Shown here: positions 4,604-7,012 of the stretch, piece by piece
How positions within the stretch are numbered: position 1 is the first letter of the stretch
Layout: the number at the start of each line of letters is the position of its first letter
DNA from: an uncultured Prevotellaceae bacterium
Lineage (GTDB): Bacteria; Bacteroidota; Bacteroidia; Bacteroidales; Bacteroidaceae
Assembly: GCA_937892315.1 (NCBI GenBank)
Contig: CALAVF010000028.1
Coordinates: 1-7,012 of the forward strand
Direction: 5' to 3'
DNA length: 7,012 bases
The notes under the pieces: generated by a model
The model's input: only the letters and a program-made list of their open reading frames with translations
Database searches by the model: none
Told to the model about the DNA's origin: nothing
Position numbers and translations under genes: made by a program

Positions 4604-7012
4604 TTAGAAACGACCGCCGCCGTTACCTCCACCTCCGAAGCCACCATTGCCGCCTCGTCCACCTCCTTCGCCACCGCCGTTGCCGCCGTTACCTCGGCCA
4701 CCACCTTCGCCGCCGAAGTCGGAACGCTCGTAGCCACCGTTCATGTTGCGTGCATTGCGGAGGTTCTGGCGTGCTTCACGATTGCCAAACATATTGAGTC
4801 GATAGATGAAGTGTGCCATGACGTAACTGTTGATGCTGTTCGTCTCGGTGTCTCGGCGTGAGTAGGCTGTGATGGCTCGGCTGATGTTGCTGCGGTTGTG
4901 CAGGATGTCGAATGCCTGGAGCGAGAGGGTTGCCTGTCGGTTCTTGAGGAATCGGTAACTGATTTGGGCGTTCCAGATGAGTTCGTTGGTGTTCATCGAT
5001 GCGGATGAGTAACCGCGGCGTGAACTCATGCCGATGTCGGTGGAGAAGCCGAAGCCGTTGTCGAAGTTGCCGCTGGAGGAGAGCCCGTAGTGGAAGTTGA
5101 AGGTGTTCTGGTTGCTGGCTTCCACGATGTCGCTGGTTGACTTCGACCAGGTGAGGCTTCCGTTGGCTCGGATGTCGAAGTAGTTGAGGCGGAGCGTGAG
5201 GCTCAGATTCTCGCCCAACGAGGTTTGCTTGACGAGGTTCTTGAACGTCTCATGATTCTGGTAGATGTAACCCACGTTGTGACGCAGCGAGGCGGAGGTG
5301 TTGGTGTTGAGCATGAGTTTGTCCCATCCCAGCGGCGTGTTGAAGCCGATGTTGCCGCTGATGTTCCAGTTGCCGTTGATGTTTTCCGGACGCGTGGTTT
5401 GTCCACCTGTTTCCTCATTGTACTCGGTGCGGTTGCTGATGCTGTTGAGGGTGTTGCTGAACGAGAAGCGGCCGAAGAGTGTTTGTGATGTGGCTGTGAA
5501 GTAGTTGTTGTAGTCGGCGTTGATGTTGTTCGTGAACGAGGGCTTCAAGTTCGGGTTACCTTCGCGGATGTTCAGCGGGTTGCTGTTGTCGGTCAGGTTG
5601 AAGAGGTCGGTCATGTCGGGTTGTGACGTGTTGCCTCTGTAGGTGAGTCGCAGGGTGTGCTGCTTGGTGAATCGGAAGCGGGCATTGAGGGTGGGGGAGA
5701 TGCGGGCAAAATTGCGTGAGGCAATGGTGTCGAGACCTTGATACTGATACACCATCTTCTGATTCTGCTGCTCGATGCGGACACCTGCCGAGATGTTGAG
5801 CAGGGAGGTGATGTAACGCAGAGAGAAGTCGATGTTGTGGGTCTTGTTGATGTTGTCGGTGTAGCGAGAGAGGGAGTCGCTGAGGAACTCGAAATAGTTA
5901 GGTGCCAACATGCCGTACTGCCCATAGTTGTCCCACAGAATCTGCCCGATGGAGTCCACCTTGGCGAAGTCGTAGGTCTGTCCGTCAGAGTGACGCTTCG
6001 AGTAGTTGTAACTGTAGTTCACCTGTGCGAAGAGGTTGCGAAGGATTGGCTCGGAGTAGGTGAATCCGAGGCTGTAGTTGCGATTGTCAGATGGGTTGTT
6101 GCGGAAGCGGTAGGTGAGGTCGGTCGAGTCGTTGCGTTGATGGTAGATGACATTGGAGTGGCTGTAGTTTTTGTTCTTGTTGCCGCTCGTTGCGCCACTG
6201 AGTCGGAGGCTGATGTTGCGTCCACTTCTTTTGCCTTCCTCCACACTCTTTCCGAACCATGGATTGCCGCCCAACTGACGATTGAGGGTCAAGTTCCCAT
6301 TCAGATTATAACTTGAACCGTCGCTCCAGTTGCTGGATGCGTTCTCGTTGATTTTGATGTCGTTACTGATTGCGTCAATCTGCGTCAAAGGATTGCTGAT
6401 GCCATTCTGGTAAGGGTCGTCGTTGAAGGTGGCAGACGTGTTGCTCGATTCGCTGTCTGTGTCGCCAAACGAGAAGTTCGGGCGGAAAAGCAGGGTGGTG
6501 AGCGAGTCGATTTTCCACTCCACCTTGAAGTCGCCGTTCACGCTGTTGTTTCTGTTGAGGCTGTTGGAAAGGCTGTTGCTGAAGGACGAGTTGGTTGACA
6601 CGAAGTTCTGTGTGCTATTGTAAGTACGCACATCGCTCTTGCGGTAGTTGTAGCGAATGTTGCCGCCCAGTTCGAAGTTGTCCAAATCCACCACCAGTCG
6701 TCCGCCGGCTTGTCCCACGGTCGTGTTGCCGTTGTTGCCGCCACGGCCGCCACCACCCGTCTGGCTGTTGGTGTTGTTGAGCGAACCAATCACGTTGGCT
6801 TGAATCTTGTCGGCAAAGCGGTTCACCATCACACGTTCAGCATAGCGGTCTTCCGAGCCATAGCCCAAATCGACATTGCCGAACCAGCCTTGCTTCATGC
6901 CTTTCTTGATGCTGAGGTCAATCACCGTTTCTTCCTCGCCATCGTCGATGCCCGTGATGCGGCTGAGGTCAGATTGCTTCTCGTAGGTCTTGATTTTATC
7001 GACAATCTCGGT
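4604..7012 (-). CDS. Outer-membrane beta-barrel protein, TonB-dependent-receptor-like (OMP_b-brl_3 type), C-terminal 802 residues
   Basis: The frame is open to the window edge, so the signal peptide, carboxypeptidase-regulatory-like domain and most of the plug are outside. The visible part starts at the plug-barrel junction (VDKIKTYEKQSDLSRITGID, then TVIDLSIKKGMKQGWFGNVD). It continues as a long barrel rich in Asn, Ser, Thr, Tyr and Phe in alternating patterns, including the receptor-like SNPLNIREGNPNLKPSF region (about 5531-5581) and final strands near ISYRFLKNRQATLSLQAFDI. This is typical of Bacteroidetes outer-membrane barrels with a TonB-receptor architecture and no assigned ligand. The tail is a 36-residue Gly/Asn/Arg/Glu-rich stretch ending in Arg-Phe. 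A second short Gly/Asn-rich loop lies at 6701-6763. A GTG at 6925 is internal, not the start. No SusD-like partner is visible downstream. It converges on the nuclease gene across the terminator and is probably ordinary host sequence. Confidence 0.88.
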   Translation of the reverse strand, partial: TEIVDKIKTYEKQSDLSRITGIDDGEEETVIDLSIKKGMKQGWFGNVDLGYGSEDRYAERVMVNRFADKIQANVIGSLNNTNSQTGGGGRGGNNGNTTVGQAGGRLVVDLDNFELGGNIRYNYRKSDVRTYNSTQNFVSTNSSFSNSLSNSLNRNNSVNGDFKVEWKIDSLTTLLFRPNFSFGDTDSESSNTSATFNDDPYQNGISNPLTQIDAISNDIKINENASSNWSDGSSYNLNGNLTLNRQLGGNPWFGKSVEEGKRSGRNISLRLSGATSGNKNKNYSHSNVIYHQRNDSTDLTYRFRNNPSDNRNYSLGFTYSEPILRNLFAQVNYSYNYSKRHSDGQTYDFAKVDSIGQILWDNYGQYGMLAPNYFEFLSDSLSRYTDNINKTHNIDFSLRYITSLLNISAGVRIEQQNQKMVYQYQGLDTIASRNFARISPTLNARFRFTKQHTLRLTYRGNTSQPDMTDLFNLTDNSNPLNIREGNPNLKPSFTNNINADYNNYFTATSQTLFGRFSFSNTLNSISNRTEYNEETGGQTTRPENINGNWNISGNIGFNTPLGWDKLMLNTNTSASLRHNVGYIYQNHETFKNLVKQTSLGENLSLTLRLNYFDIRANGSLTWSKSTSDIVEASNQNTFNFHYGLSSSGNFDNGFGFSTDIGMSSRRGYSSASMNTNELIWNAQISYRFLKNRQATLSLQAFDILHNRSNISRAITAYSRRDTETNSINSYVMAHFIYRLNMFGNREARQNLRNARNMNGGYERSDFGGEGGGRGNGGNGGGEGGGRGGNGGFGGGGNGGGRF
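4607..4714 (-). repeat. Glycine-rich low-complexity coding tail
   Basis: The last 36 codons of the barrel gene encode repeated GGN, GGE, GGR and GGG units with a final Arg-Phe. On the + strand this appears as a run of CCGCC and CCACC units. Such repetitive codons can vary in length by slippage. The tail follows the last barrel strands, so it may be extracellular, periplasmic or flexible; its role is unknown. Confidence 0.7.

Noticed and set aside
5738..6316. 192-codon + strand frame inside the barrel gene
   Set aside because: Val- and Ala-rich antisense of a well-supported outer-membrane protein; no domain or ribosome binding site.

Overview
The window looks like a chromosomal segment of a Bacteroidetes bacterium, probably Prevotella or a close relative. 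The grounds are a Bacteroides-type promoter (TTTG, 19 nt, TAnnTTTG), A-rich leaders instead of strong Shine-Dalgarno sites before some genes, and a large outer-membrane beta-barrel of the TonB-receptor-like type. The genus is an inference; no rRNA or other marker is present.

Left part, about 1-4495, is an accessory (defence-type) locus. On the + strand, in order, are the 3' end of an MmeI/YeeA-like DNA adenine methyltransferase (2-748), an SF2 DEAD/DEAH-type helicase (1294-3333), and a T5orf172-type GIY-YIG nuclease family protein. The nuclease is split into two reading frames (3365-3589 and 3593-4495) that lie in the same frame and are separated by one TAA codon. Methyltransferase, translocase/helicase and nuclease together make the parts list of a restriction-like system, though this has not been shown. 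Between methyltransferase and helicase, on the opposite strand, sits a complete YoeB-family toxin-antitoxin pair (752-1248) with its own promoter, a possible operator and a strong ribosome binding site.

The methyltransferase fragment shows an abrupt change of base composition at about position 480 (about 35% GC before, about 54% after, counted by hand). This fits recombinational replacement of its target-recognition part.

A strong 18-bp hairpin (4520-4561) lies between the convergent nuclease and barrel genes and probably terminates both. The right part (4604-7012, - strand) is the C-terminal 802 residues of an outer-membrane beta-barrel protein with a glycine-rich tail. It is probably ordinary host sequence next to the defence locus.

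No tRNA, rRNA, CRISPR array, transposase, integrase or attachment site was seen.
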